This document shows, one piece after another, positions 1-6,306 of a DNA stretch of 6,516 nt. The DNA is taken from assembly GCA_034435675.1 (NCBI GenBank), contig DAOTWP010000384.1, positions 1-6,516 of the forward strand. The letters are read 5' to 3'. The position numbers and the translations under genes are program-made. Under the pieces are notes generated by a model. That model was not told where the DNA came from. It saw nothing but the letters and a program-made list of their open reading frames with translations, and made no database searches. The stretch is from DAOTWP01 sp034435675 (GTDB lineage Bacteria > Chloroflexota > Anaerolineae > Aggregatilineales > Phototrophicaceae). Numbering within the stretch: the first letter of the stretch is position 1; the number at the start of each line of letters is the position of its first letter.

Positions 1-1
1 T

Positions 2-202
2 GATCATGGCTGGGGAATTTACACGGTTTACTGCCACCAGTCTGAGCGTTATGTCAATATCGGGGACTTCGTCAGCGCAGGCATGCAAATTGGCACGATT
101 GGCGCAACCGGACGCACAACCGGCGCGCACTTGCACTGGGAAGTGTGGGTGAATGGGGTTGCGGTGGATGGTATGCAGTGGGTGCGCGAGTCATTCCCCT
201 GA
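2..202 (+). CDS. M23 (LytM/lysostaphin-type) peptidoglycan endopeptidase, C-terminal fragment
   Basis: This is a partial gene: its 5' part lies outside the window, and 66 codons followed by TGA remain. The family is zinc metallo-endopeptidases that cut peptide cross-bridges of peptidoglycan outside the cytoplasmic membrane, or degenerate versions used as division or wall-regulating factors. Seen directly is the C-terminal half of the M23 fold: a Y-x-H motif at fragment residues 10-12, the turn GDFVSAGMQIGTIGATGRT (residues 21-39) typical of the family's beta strands, and the HLHWEV motif at 43-48. By analogy with LytM, H12 and H43 would be catalytic and H45 a zinc ligand. The upstream HxxxD zinc half-site would lie outside the window, so activity cannot be judged. 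The protein stops about 20 residues after HLH, so no domain follows the peptidase. N-terminal domains such as LysM, coiled coil or signal peptide cannot be seen. Family assignment is secure; substrate is unknown. Confidence 0.9.
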   Translation, partial: DHGWGIYTVYCHQSERYVNIGDFVSAGMQIGTIGATGRTTGAHLHWEVWVNGVAVDGMQWVRESFP

Positions 203-294
203 TGTTTGGCGATTACTGATCCGACCATGAAAAACTAACCCCGGAAAGCGCAAACATCGCCGGTGCAAGTTTGGCAGGTTGCAGTCGGATCAGT
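201..294. repeat. two interleaved inverted repeats in the gap before the GH31 gene
   Basis: An 11-bp perfect inverted repeat has arms ACTGATCCGAC (215-225) and GTCGGATCAGT (284-294). A second pair, GATGTTTG (201-208) and CAAACATC (251-258), starts at the last base pairs of the M23 stop codon. The arms cross (first, second, first, second), so in RNA they would form either a pseudoknot or two competing hairpins. Neither right arm is followed by a T-run, so a standard intrinsic terminator is not supported. The rest of 203-389 shows no convincing promoter and no small ORF with a ribosome site. Confidence 0.55.
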
Positions 295-389
295 AGATGC
301 GTTGATACGGCGACAATGATTTATATCGCATAGCTTCTGGAGAGGAGTCTGGGGCAGCAGCATCCGAAAGCCTGCGTGTCCTGTTGATC

Positions 390-2927
390 ATGTCAAAAAA
401 ACAATCTGCGGCAGACCAACGAAAGCTTCTGGAGGCTTTCTACGCCGCGCATGGTGGCGAGGCATTTGTGAACGACATCCGGCAGGCAGAAATGCTGATG
501 AAGCGCTATGCCGAAAAGTACGCTGCCAGTGATCGCACGATTGCCTCGACATGGAAACGTCTTGGTGCAGTACAGGAGGTCCGCCGCGATGAGCGGGGGG
601 TCAGGCTTGCCTGCCAGCACGGCACAGTGCAGCTTCACTGGCTGGCGGTCGATCTGCTGCGGGTGCGCTGGCAGCCCAACAGCATGGAATTCACAGAACC
701 GTTCTCCTATGCGCTTGAGAAAACACAATGGCACGATATACCGTTTTCGGTGCAGGACAGCGGTGCGGTAGTCGAACTACGCACGGCGGCGGCGATCTGT
801 CGCGTGCAAAAAGCGCACACGGGTATTGAGGTCCTTGCGCCGGATGGCAGCCCATTGCTGCGGGACAGCACCGGGATTGAGTTTCGCCCGGATGGTGCCC
901 TGCGGCTGACGCTGGCAATGCAGCCGGATGAATATAGTTATGGGCTGGGCGAACGTGCCTCCGGTCTGAACCTGCGCGGGCGGCGTTATGCTTTGTGGAA
1001 CACAGACTTTCCGCACTATATGCGCGGTTCCGATCCGCTGTATTACAACATTCCTTTTTATCTTGGGCTGCACCAGTACGGCGCCTATGGCGTATTCTGG
1101 GACAATTCGCATCGGGGACTGGTAGATGTTGGCTCAATCAAAAAAGATGACCTGAGCTTCTTCGCTGAAAAAGGGCAGCTCTGCTATTACATATTTGCAG
1201 GCTCGGATGCCAAAAATGTTCTGGCGCGCTTTACCGAACTAACCGGGCGAATCGCGCTGCCTCCGTTGTGGGCGCTGGGCTACCAGCAGTCGCGTTACAG
1301 CTACATGTCGCAGGACGAAGTGCTCAAAACCGCCCACACAATTCGCGAACGCCACATTCCCTGTGATGTGATCTACCTCGACATCCACTACATGGATGGT
1401 TATCGCGTCTTTACGTGGGACAAGAAGCGTTTTCCTGACCTGAAGGGCATGATTGCCCAACTGCATAAAATGGGCTTTAAAGTTATCGTCATTCTTGACC
1501 CCGGCATCAAGATTGATCCAGATTACACCGCGCATGAAACCGGCATGGCGCGGGACGTCTATGTGACCTACCCGGACGGTGTGCCAGTGACCGGCGTGGT
1601 CTGGGCAGGTGCATCGCACTTCCCCGATTTTACCGATCCTGTGGCGCGCGCGTGGTGGGCAGAGCAGTGTAAAGTGCTGCTCGACGCTGGCGTGGATGGT
1701 TTCTGGAATGACATGTGCGAACCCGCCGTCTTTGGCTTGGACGGCGGGGTTGGCACACTGCCCGATTTCGCCCGTCATGATTTTGAAGGGCGTGGTGCTG
1801 ACCATCTGCAGGCACATAACCTCTATGGAACGTTGATGGGTCGCGCCTCTCAGGATGCACTGCGGCAGTATCGCGCCGGGCTGCGCCCTACCAACATTAT
1901 CCGGGCAGGCTATGCCGGGGCACAGCGTTACGCTATGACGTGGACAGGTGATAACGCAGCGGACTGGGATCATTTGCGTCTGAGCATTCCCATGACGCTC
2001 AATATGGGTTTGTCTGGCGCGCCGATGACCGGGCCGGATGTGGGCGGATTTTCTGGCGATAGTGAGGGGGAACTGCTGGCGCGCTGGACACAGCTTGCCT
2101 GTCTGCTGCCGTATTTCCGCAATCATGCGGCAGTAGATACACGCCGCCAGGAACCCTGGGCGTTTGGGCAGCCGTATGAAGCGGTCTGCCGCGCGGCGAT
2201 TACGCTGCGCTACCGACTGCTGCCCTATCTCTATGCCTGCGTGGCGCAGGCGAAGGAGTTCGGGACGCCCATCGTTCGCCCCTTATTTATGGCTGACCCC
2301 GGCAATCCTGACTTGCGCGGGGTTGATGATGCTTACATGTTGGGCGATGCTCTGCTGGTTGCGCCGATCCTCGAAAAAGGTGCAAACCGGCGCAGAGTCT
2401 ATTTGCCCTCAGGTATTTGGTATGACTTCTGGACTCACCGCCGCTACCCCGGCAAGCAGGTGCTTGAAGTGACGGCGGCACTCGAACATCTGCCACTGTT
2501 TGTGCGGGCGGGCACGGCGCTGCCCCTCTATCCCGAAATGCAGCATACCGGCGAAAGCCTCCCCCGCACGTTACAGATGCGGGTGTATCCCGGCGTTGCC
2601 GAAACGGTGCTATATGAGGATGCCGGCGAAGGAATGGGGTACGAGCAGGGCGATTACCGTTGGGTCTACATGAACAGCGCGTGGGAGGAAAATATCTTCA
2701 CGCTCAAGCGCCGCACAGCAGGGCGCTACCAGCCGCCTTATGAGGCGATCAAACTCGATATCTACGGCATGGAACAGGAACCGCTAGAGGTGCGCGTAGA
2801 TCGCCGCCCTGCGCCTGTCTGGTATTATGAAGATGGACTGCTGGAGCTGACCATTGATCCGTTTTCACTGTTGGAAATCACTCGTCCGCTGACGCCTGCC
2901 GAAAGCGCTGCCGCAAAGCCGCATTGA
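390..2927 (+). CDS. GH31 alpha-glucosidase-type glycoside hydrolase
   Basis: This 845-residue retaining alpha-glycosidase probably releases glucose from the non-reducing ends of alpha-glucosides; alpha-xylosidase activity is not excluded. No signal peptide is seen, so it is likely cytoplasmic. Numbered from ATG 390: residues 1-58 are a helical, charged extension. About 60-270 is the N-terminal beta-sandwich, including SYGLGERASGLNLRGR at 183-198. About 285-600 is the catalytic TIM barrel, with DVIYLDIHYMDGYRVFTWD (326-344). The nucleophile motif GFWNDMCEP puts D441 as nucleophile, and WTGDN puts D521 as acid/base. FRNH (576-579) and SGAPMTGPDVGGF are also typical. Beta-sheet domains follow to the end. 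The usual DMNE reads DMCE here. The frame is also open from TTG 384 (847 residues), but ATG 390 gives a more ordinary MSKK start. Neither start has a Shine-Dalgarno at proper spacing: GGAGAGGAG at 339-347 is too far away. GTG 468 is a possible later start, with GGCGAGG just upstream. No sugar transporter or regulator is adjacent. Confidence 0.93.
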   Translation: MSKKQSAADQRKLLEAFYAAHGGEAFVNDIRQAEMLMKRYAEKYAASDRTIASTWKRLGAVQEVRRDERGVRLACQHGTVQLHWLAVDLLRVRWQPNSMEFTEPFSYALEKTQWHDIPFSVQDSGAVVELRTAAAICRVQKAHTGIEVLAPDGSPLLRDSTGIEFRPDGALRLTLAMQPDEYSYGLGERASGLNLRGRRYALWNTDFPHYMRGSDPLYYNIPFYLGLHQYGAYGVFWDNSHRGLVDVGSIKKDDLSFFAEKGQLCYYIFAGSDAKNVLARFTELTGRIALPPLWALGYQQSRYSYMSQDEVLKTAHTIRERHIPCDVIYLDIHYMDGYRVFTWDKKRFPDLKGMIAQLHKMGFKVIVILDPGIKIDPDYTAHETGMARDVYVTYPDGVPVTGVVWAGASHFPDFTDPVARAWWAEQCKVLLDAGVDGFWNDMCEPAVFGLDGGVGTLPDFARHDFEGRGADHLQAHNLYGTLMGRASQDALRQYRAGLRPTNIIRAGYAGAQRYAMTWTGDNAADWDHLRLSIPMTLNMGLSGAPMTGPDVGGFSGDSEGELLARWTQLACLLPYFRNHAAVDTRRQEPWAFGQPYEAVCRAAITLRYRLLPYLYACVAQAKEFGTPIVRPLFMADPGNPDLRGVDDAYMLGDALLVAPILEKGANRRRVYLPSGIWYDFWTHRRYPGKQVLEVTAALEHLPLFVRAGTALPLYPEMQHTGESLPRTLQMRVYPGVAETVLYEDAGEGMGYEQGDYRWVYMNSAWEENIFTLKRRTAGRYQPPYEAIKLDIYGMEQEPLEVRVDRRPAPVWYYEDGLLELTIDPFSLLEITRPLTPAESAAAKPH

Positions 2928-2974
2928 CGCCGGCGTGGGGTATACTCAGTACCAGATTGTCCACCGGAATGCGC

Positions 2975-3015
2975 AAAAAAAGAGAGCACACTGCAAGTAT
3001 AGTGCGCTCTCTTTT
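2975..3015. terminator. bidirectional intrinsic terminator between converging genes
   Basis: The 15-nt arms 2978-2992 and 3001-3015 pair around an 8-nt loop (2993-3000). The stem is flanked by a run of seven A (2975-2981) on the left and TTTT on the right. Read on the minus strand, every position pairs, with one G-U wobble, and the stem runs into seven U. Read on the plus strand, the same position is an A-C mismatch and the U-run is only four long. It therefore should stop the membrane-protein transcript best and also serve the GH31 transcript, whose stop is 50 bp upstream. Confidence 0.88.
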
Positions 3016-3036
3016 GATTGCGGCTGTGGCTAAGGG

Positions 3037-4209
3037 CTAGACACTTTTGCCGTAACCCTCATCCAGCGTTTCGAAATCTGTGAACAGGAAGTGATCGTGA
3101 TAGTAATGGATCCATAGGAAGGACAGGATTGCTGTGTAATAGGCGACATCAAAGCGCCATTCCCCCAGCTTGGTGGCAAAATCGGCGGCTGTCGCGTCCA
3201 GTGCTGCTGGTGTGACGAGGCTGGCAATTGCGTAAACAACACCAAAAATCACCGCCGAACCTCCAAGCAGCATCGCGCTAAAGGCATATAACCCGCGCGA
3301 GTCCTTGCCGCCGCTGAAGCGTGATACCAGCGGCGCGCTTTCCCGCAGGTCGCCATACTGCTGGCGAATTTTGATGATGTAGAATGTAATCGCCAGATAC
3401 TGGAACGAGTGCCATGTGTTCAGCCCCTGGAATGCAGTATCCAGATTCGGCAGCATGGGCATGGTGAAGCAGACGATCACTGTAAAGACAATGAATACGG
3501 TCTTAGGGACATTCAGGTAGCCACCGCGATATTCCTGCACGGTCTTGTAAATATAGGCTGCCAATGCCACAAAGAAGATCGCACTCATGGTCACAAAGAA
3601 CCATGCCTGCTGGAAAAACTCTGGAATCACCGAAGTCAGGTCGTTCACACCAATATCGAATGATCCCTGACTGATTTTGAATGCTGCCATCGGGAACAGG
3701 CAGGTGAGAATTACGGCATAGTCCACCATCCGCGCTTGCAGCGTAACCGCACTGCCCGCGCGCACGAAACTGTGCTCCTTGTGGTTATACAACTCAACGA
3801 TGTAGGTCACCTGATGCAGCACATGCAGCGCCGCCCAGAAGAAGAATACCGTCAGCAGCAGAGTCAGGTTCAGGAACGCCAGCGACACGACGACAATCGG
3901 GATAATGATTGACGAACGAATCAGCATCGGATAACGGCGCTTAAAGCTCTCATCCAGACTGGTGCGCAGGAAGGTCGACATCATATGCGGACCCCCGATA
4001 GCGATGGCGACGAATCCATTGACCGCATTGCGACTGATGCTTTCTTCCAGCCCCAGATTGACACCAATCAGGTAGAAAACATATGGCAGCGGCACAACGA
4101 TGACGCTGAAGGTGATAAACAGCAAATCCCATTTACGGTTGCGCAGCCACAGATTATTGGCTGCCTGCGGTTGTATCTGCGAAGGCATTCTAGCAGCAGT
4201 AACGCCCAT
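3037..4209 (-). CDS. histidine-rich multi-pass membrane protein, function unknown
   Basis: This 390-residue integral membrane protein is not one I recognise by name. About nine or ten hydrophobic segments are visible, near residues 27-50, 63-80, 97-132 (probably two), 162-178, 200-222, 234-254, 266-281, 307-333 and 354-376. Histidines cluster at or within segment ends: GGPHMMST (H75), ALHVLHQ (H129, H132), TWHSFQY (H267) and IHYYHDHF (H368, H371, H373). A conserved-looking acidic/basic stretch, RTSLDESFKRRYP, follows the first cluster. This spacing recalls membrane proteins that bind metal or haem through histidines, such as di-iron hydroxylase/desaturase-like enzymes, but the classical eight-His boxes are not matched and no enzyme is claimed. 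The start ATG is chosen because AGGAG (4219-4223) lies 9 nt upstream. The gene has its own promoter next to the tdk stop and ends at the shared terminator, so it is probably monocistronic. Confidence 0.85.
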   Translation of the reverse strand: MGVTAARMPSQIQPQAANNLWLRNRKWDLLFITFSVIVVPLPYVFYLIGVNLGLEESISRNAVNGFVAIAIGGPHMMSTFLRTSLDESFKRRYPMLIRSSIIIPIVVVSLAFLNLTLLLTVFFFWAALHVLHQVTYIVELYNHKEHSFVRAGSAVTLQARMVDYAVILTCLFPMAAFKISQGSFDIGVNDLTSVIPEFFQQAWFFVTMSAIFFVALAAYIYKTVQEYRGGYLNVPKTVFIVFTVIVCFTMPMLPNLDTAFQGLNTWHSFQYLAITFYIIKIRQQYGDLRESAPLVSRFSGGKDSRGLYAFSAMLLGGSAVIFGVVYAIASLVTPAALDATAADFATKLGEWRFDVAYYTAILSFLWIHYYHDHFLFTDFETLDEGYGKSV

Positions 4210-4289
4210 GATAAAACTCTCCTCTCGTTAGCTTGCGGGTTTGTCAGTGCCCTCTTATGCGATGGTCGAGTGTTTAGCGTCACTAAGCA

Positions 4290-4317
4290 ATTTTACCAGA
4301 AGTCTTGCTTTCGTCAA
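4290..4317 (-). promoter_or_regulatory. extended -10 promoter for the membrane-protein gene
   Basis: On the minus strand TTGACG (4317-4312) is separated by 16 nt from TAAAAT (4295-4290). TGG directly before the -10 supplies an extended -10 element. The -35 box starts at the base after the tdk TAA codon (4320-4318). Transcription would begin near 4283, giving a leader of about 74 nt. Two near-consensus boxes at good spacing make this one of the two best promoters in the window. Confidence 0.7.
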
Positions 4318-4920
4318 TTAGTATGGATGATGCCCATTGGTTGGCTGCCCTTCGCGAATGACAACATGATGTTCTCGGCAGCGTGCTTCATACGATTCCT
4401 GCGCGCCCACCAGAATGATCGGGTCATTGTAATGCGCGGGTCTGCCGTTGACCAATCGCTGGGTGCGGCAGGCAGATTCGCCGCATTCGACACAGATCGC
4501 ATGTAATTTCGTGACTTCTTCAGCCAGTGCCATCAGCGACGGCATGGGTCCAAATGGCTCGGCGCGGAAATCAAGATCAAGCCCGGCAAGAATCACCCGG
4601 ATGCCAGCATTCGCCAGTTTTTCAGCAACCTGGATGATGCCGGAATCAAAGAACTGCACCTCATCCACGGCGACGACGGTCGTGTCGGATTCCATCAATG
4701 CCAAAATATCCTGTGAAGTCTTGACCGACTGCGCCTGAAAATTTACGCCGCTGTGGCTGGTCACATGTTCAATGCCGTAGCGGTCATCAATATCGGGCTT
4801 AAAGACCTGAACGGTTTGGCGCGCGATAACCGCCCGGCGAACACGACGAATCAATTCTTCGGTTTTTCCGCAGAACATGCTGCCGCAGATGACTTCAATA
4901 CGGCCTAATGAATGCTTCAT
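4318..4920 (-). CDS. tdk: thymidine kinase (type II, zinc-binding)
   Basis: Thymidine kinase phosphorylates thymidine to dTMP with ATP in the cytoplasm, as part of pyrimidine salvage. The 200-residue protein is full length for the family. It has the P-loop GSMFCGKT at residues 13-20 (K19, T20) and the Walker B-like VAVDEVQFFD with D86 and E87, where E87 is the expected catalytic base. GLDLDFRAEPFGPMP follows at 113-127. A zinc site is formed by C143/C146 (CVEC) and C181/H184 (CREH). The lasso region before it, with Y177, is typical of the thymidine-binding loop. The P-loop carries Cys17 where Ser is more usual. The start is supported by AGGGG (4930-4934) 9 nt upstream. It lies 148 bp downstream of rpmE on the same strand; a probable terminator sits between them. 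A -10-like TAAAAT (4959-4954) has no matching -35, so an own promoter is uncertain. The rpmE-tdk order is also found in Bacillus. Confidence 0.97.
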   Translation of the reverse strand: MKHSLGRIEVICGSMFCGKTEELIRRVRRAVIARQTVQVFKPDIDDRYGIEHVTSHSGVNFQAQSVKTSQDILALMESDTTVVAVDEVQFFDSGIIQVAEKLANAGIRVILAGLDLDFRAEPFGPMPSLMALAEEVTKLHAICVECGESACRTQRLVNGRPAHYNDPIILVGAQESYEARCREHHVVIREGQPTNGHHPY

Positions 4921-5000
4921 AGTTTTCTACCCCTGTAAAGGCTCATGAAAAGTATTTTATCGGCAGCAGCAACGTACCCGCCTCGACTGCAAAGGCGATG

Positions 5001-5041
5001 TCAAATCAAAAGGCAGACATCTGAAGGGTGTTCATCTGCCT
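5001..5041 (-). terminator. probable intrinsic terminator after rpmE
   Basis: On the minus strand AGGCAGA (5041-5035) pairs with TCTGCCT (5017-5011). An inner TGAA/TTCA stem around CACCC is separated from the outer stem by a 4-nt bulge. The outer stem is followed by TTTGATTTGA, an interrupted U-run. It starts 28 bp past the rpmE stop. The bulge and broken U-run suggest partial termination, allowing some readthrough into tdk. Confidence 0.55.
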
Positions 5042-5068
5042 GCCTTGATTGCTGCTTCAACCGGGAGC

Positions 5069-5545
5069 TTACTCGGTGTTAGCCGCGCGTGCCACCGGGA
5101 CTTCGTATCCGCGCGTGCGCAGCGTCTTCTTGATGTCACTGAGGATTTTGTGCCCCACACCAGGGATTTCCAGAATTGCTTCATCACCGCCCTGCGCCAG
5201 TTTGTCGAGGAAATCCTGCACAACCAGAATATCGGCGTTGTTCAGCAGTTCAACCGCGCGGCGGTTCAAGCCCAGATCCGCAATCGGCAGGTCAAGTGGT
5301 GTCCTGGCTGCTTCACGCGCCTCAGCATCGGCTATGCGCTGGTCACGCACCTGCAAACGTTTCATGAAGCGGTCAACCTGACCTTCGGTGTCCACGATAC
5401 GCTGTTCGCCCGTGTAGAACGGGTGGCAGGCGGAACAAATGTCGGTGCGCATTTCCGGGATCGTCGCTCCGGTTTTCCAGGTGTTGCCACAAGCGCAGAT
5501 CACCGTCGCTTCCGGGTACCACTTAGGGTGGATGTTCTGTTTCAT
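5069..5545 (-). CDS. rpmE: ribosomal protein L31 (zinc type) fused to an RNA polymerase alpha-CTD-like domain
   Basis: Residues 1-65 are a standard L31, a 50S protein at the bridge between the subunits. They begin MKQNIHPKWYPE, carry zinc ligands C17, C19, C37 and C40 (CAC, CSAC), and include HPFYTGEQRIVDTEGQVDRF. L31 is normally about 65-90 residues; this one is 158. Residues 66-83 are a charged, probably helical linker. Residues 84-147 read closely like the alpha-subunit C-terminal domain: PIADLGLNRRAVELL at the start, then a helix-hairpin-helix ILEIPGVGHKILSDIKKTL, then RGYEV. Aligned by eye to E. coli alpha, R96 and K133 sit at the positions of R265 and K298, while N268 and S299 are not kept. 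The frame is continuous with no internal start signal, so this is a real fusion rather than two genes. GGAGG lies only 4 nt before the ATG. It is the third gene of the rplU-rpmA-rpmE run. Confidence 0.94.
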   Translation of the reverse strand: MKQNIHPKWYPEATVICACGNTWKTGATIPEMRTDICSACHPFYTGEQRIVDTEGQVDRFMKRLQVRDQRIADAEAREAARTPLDLPIADLGLNRRAVELLNNADILVVQDFLDKLAQGGDEAILEIPGVGHKILSDIKKTLRTRGYEVPVARAANTE

Positions 5546-5552
5546 GTTGCCT

Positions 5553-5606
5553 CCAGGTGCTGCCCTCCACTGGCTGCGCGGCAGCCGGTAGTGACAGACA
5601 CACTAC
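5553..5606 (-). repeat. tandem hairpins in the rpmA-rpmE gap
   Basis: In the 77-bp gap the minus-strand RNA can form GTAGTG/CACTAC (5606-5601 with 5593-5588, 7-nt loop), immediately followed by GGCTGC/GCAGCC (5586-5581 with 5577-5572, 3-nt loop). A third, bulged pairing, CCAG with CTGG (5573-5570 with 5556-5553), overlaps the second stem by 2 nt and reaches the edge of the rpmE GGAGG site. No U-run follows any of the stems, so they are not terminators. They may be an RNA processing site or a translational control element for rpmE. Confidence 0.5.
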
Positions 5607-5622
5607 TTACCACATAAACGAA

Positions 5623-5916
5623 TTAGGCTTCTGGTTGCGGCGCTTTTTGCGCAGGATTTTCGCTGTATACACAGATGCGCTTTTGCATGCCGCGCCCCGG
5701 CATCCGTTCGAAGGTCACAAAACCCTCGGCGGTTGCAAAGATAGTGTGGTCGCGCCCAATGCCCACGCCGATGCCAGGGTGGAACTTGGTGCCGCGCTGG
5801 CGCACAATGATGTTGCCGGGAATTACGCGTTCACCGCCAAAGCGTTTCACGCCCAGGCGCTTGGATTGGCTGTCGCGACCATTCTTACTCGAACCGCCAC
5901 CTTTTTTATGTGCCAT
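5623..5916 (-). CDS. rpmA: 50S ribosomal protein L27
   Basis: L27 is a large-subunit protein whose N-terminal tail reaches the peptidyl transferase centre. The 97 residues begin MAHKKGGGSSKNGRDSQSKRLGVKRFGG and continue with NIIVRQRGTKFHPG and GRDHTIFATAEGFVTFE, all diagnostic. The protein starts directly at MAHKK, without the cleavable N-terminal leader known from Firmicute L27. The C-terminal tail after CVYSENP is about ten residues longer than in E. coli and low in complexity (Ala, Pro, Gln). AGGA (5927-5930) lies 10 nt before the ATG. It follows rplU by 75 bp on the same strand, the order seen in most bacteria. No promoter is apparent in that gap, so co-transcription with rplU is likely. 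Confidence 0.98.
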   Translation of the reverse strand: MAHKKGGGSSKNGRDSQSKRLGVKRFGGERVIPGNIIVRQRGTKFHPGIGVGIGRDHTIFATAEGFVTFERMPGRGMQKRICVYSENPAQKAPQPEA

Positions 5917-5991
5917 TGTTGAATTATCCTCTCACTCGCTGCTAACGGGTGTCTGTTTGAGCTTGATCGGGGTACTTGCGCGCAGACGCGG

Positions 5992-6306
5992 TTACAGCGT
6001 GATGCTGTCAATGCGCACACGGGTGTACCACTGGCGGTGTCCCTGTTTGCGCTTGAAGTGCCGCGTGCGCTGGCGATACTTGAAGACAATGATTTTCTTG
6101 CCACGGAAGGTATCAAGCACTGTTGCGCTGACGGCGGCGCCTGCTACTTTCGGCTGCCCGATTTGCGTCTTGTCGCCATCGCCGACCAGCAGTACATCAT
6201 CAGTCGTGAAGTTTTCATTGACGGCGTAGGGCAATTTTTCAACATCCAGGACTTTGCCTGGTTCTACCCGGTATTGACGCCCGGCTAAGCGGACAATTGC
6301 GTACAT
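5992..6306 (-). CDS. rplU: 50S ribosomal protein L21
   Basis: L21 binds 23S rRNA in the large subunit. The 104-residue product matches the usual length (about 103) and begins MYAIVRLAGRQYRVEPGK. It carries the family signature near its C-terminus: KIIVFKYRQRTRHFKRKQGH (residues 70-89), then RQWYTRVRI. The frame stays open for 47 more codons upstream to 6447. The ATG at 6306 is nevertheless clearly the start: similarity to L21 begins there, and GGAG (6315-6318) lies 8 nt upstream. It is the first gene of the rplU-rpmA-rpmE cluster, behind a strong promoter and a structured leader. Confidence 0.98.
   Translation of the reverse strand: MYAIVRLAGRQYRVEPGKVLDVEKLPYAVNENFTTDDVLLVGDGDKTQIGQPKVAGAAVSATVLDTFRGKKIIVFKYRQRTRHFKRKQGHRQWYTRVRIDSITL

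Noticed and set aside
302..334. Possible promoter for the GH31 gene beginning TTGATA at 302-307.
   Set aside because: No acceptable -10 hexamer occurs 16-18 nt downstream; TATATC sits only 14 nt away.
573..579. AGGAGGT inside the GH31 gene could mark an internal start.
   Set aside because: No in-frame start codon follows within range; the next ATG (589) is out of frame.
1239..2126. A 295-codon minus-strand open frame inside the GH31 gene.
   Set aside because: It lies opposite the GH31 catalytic domain, and its composition looks like a reverse-complement shadow.
2924..2946. TTGACG and TATACT at the end of the GH31 gene look like promoter boxes.
   Set aside because: The spacer is only 11 nt and no gene follows on that strand.
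4954..5004. TTGACA (5004-4999) and TAAAAT (4959-4954) upstream of tdk.
   Set aside because: The two boxes are about 39 nt apart and neither has a partner at proper spacing, so a tdk promoter cannot be supported.
5045..5617. A 190-codon plus-strand open frame opposite rpmE.
   Set aside because: It is the antisense shadow of the clearly recognisable L31 gene, with no ribosome site or protein similarity.
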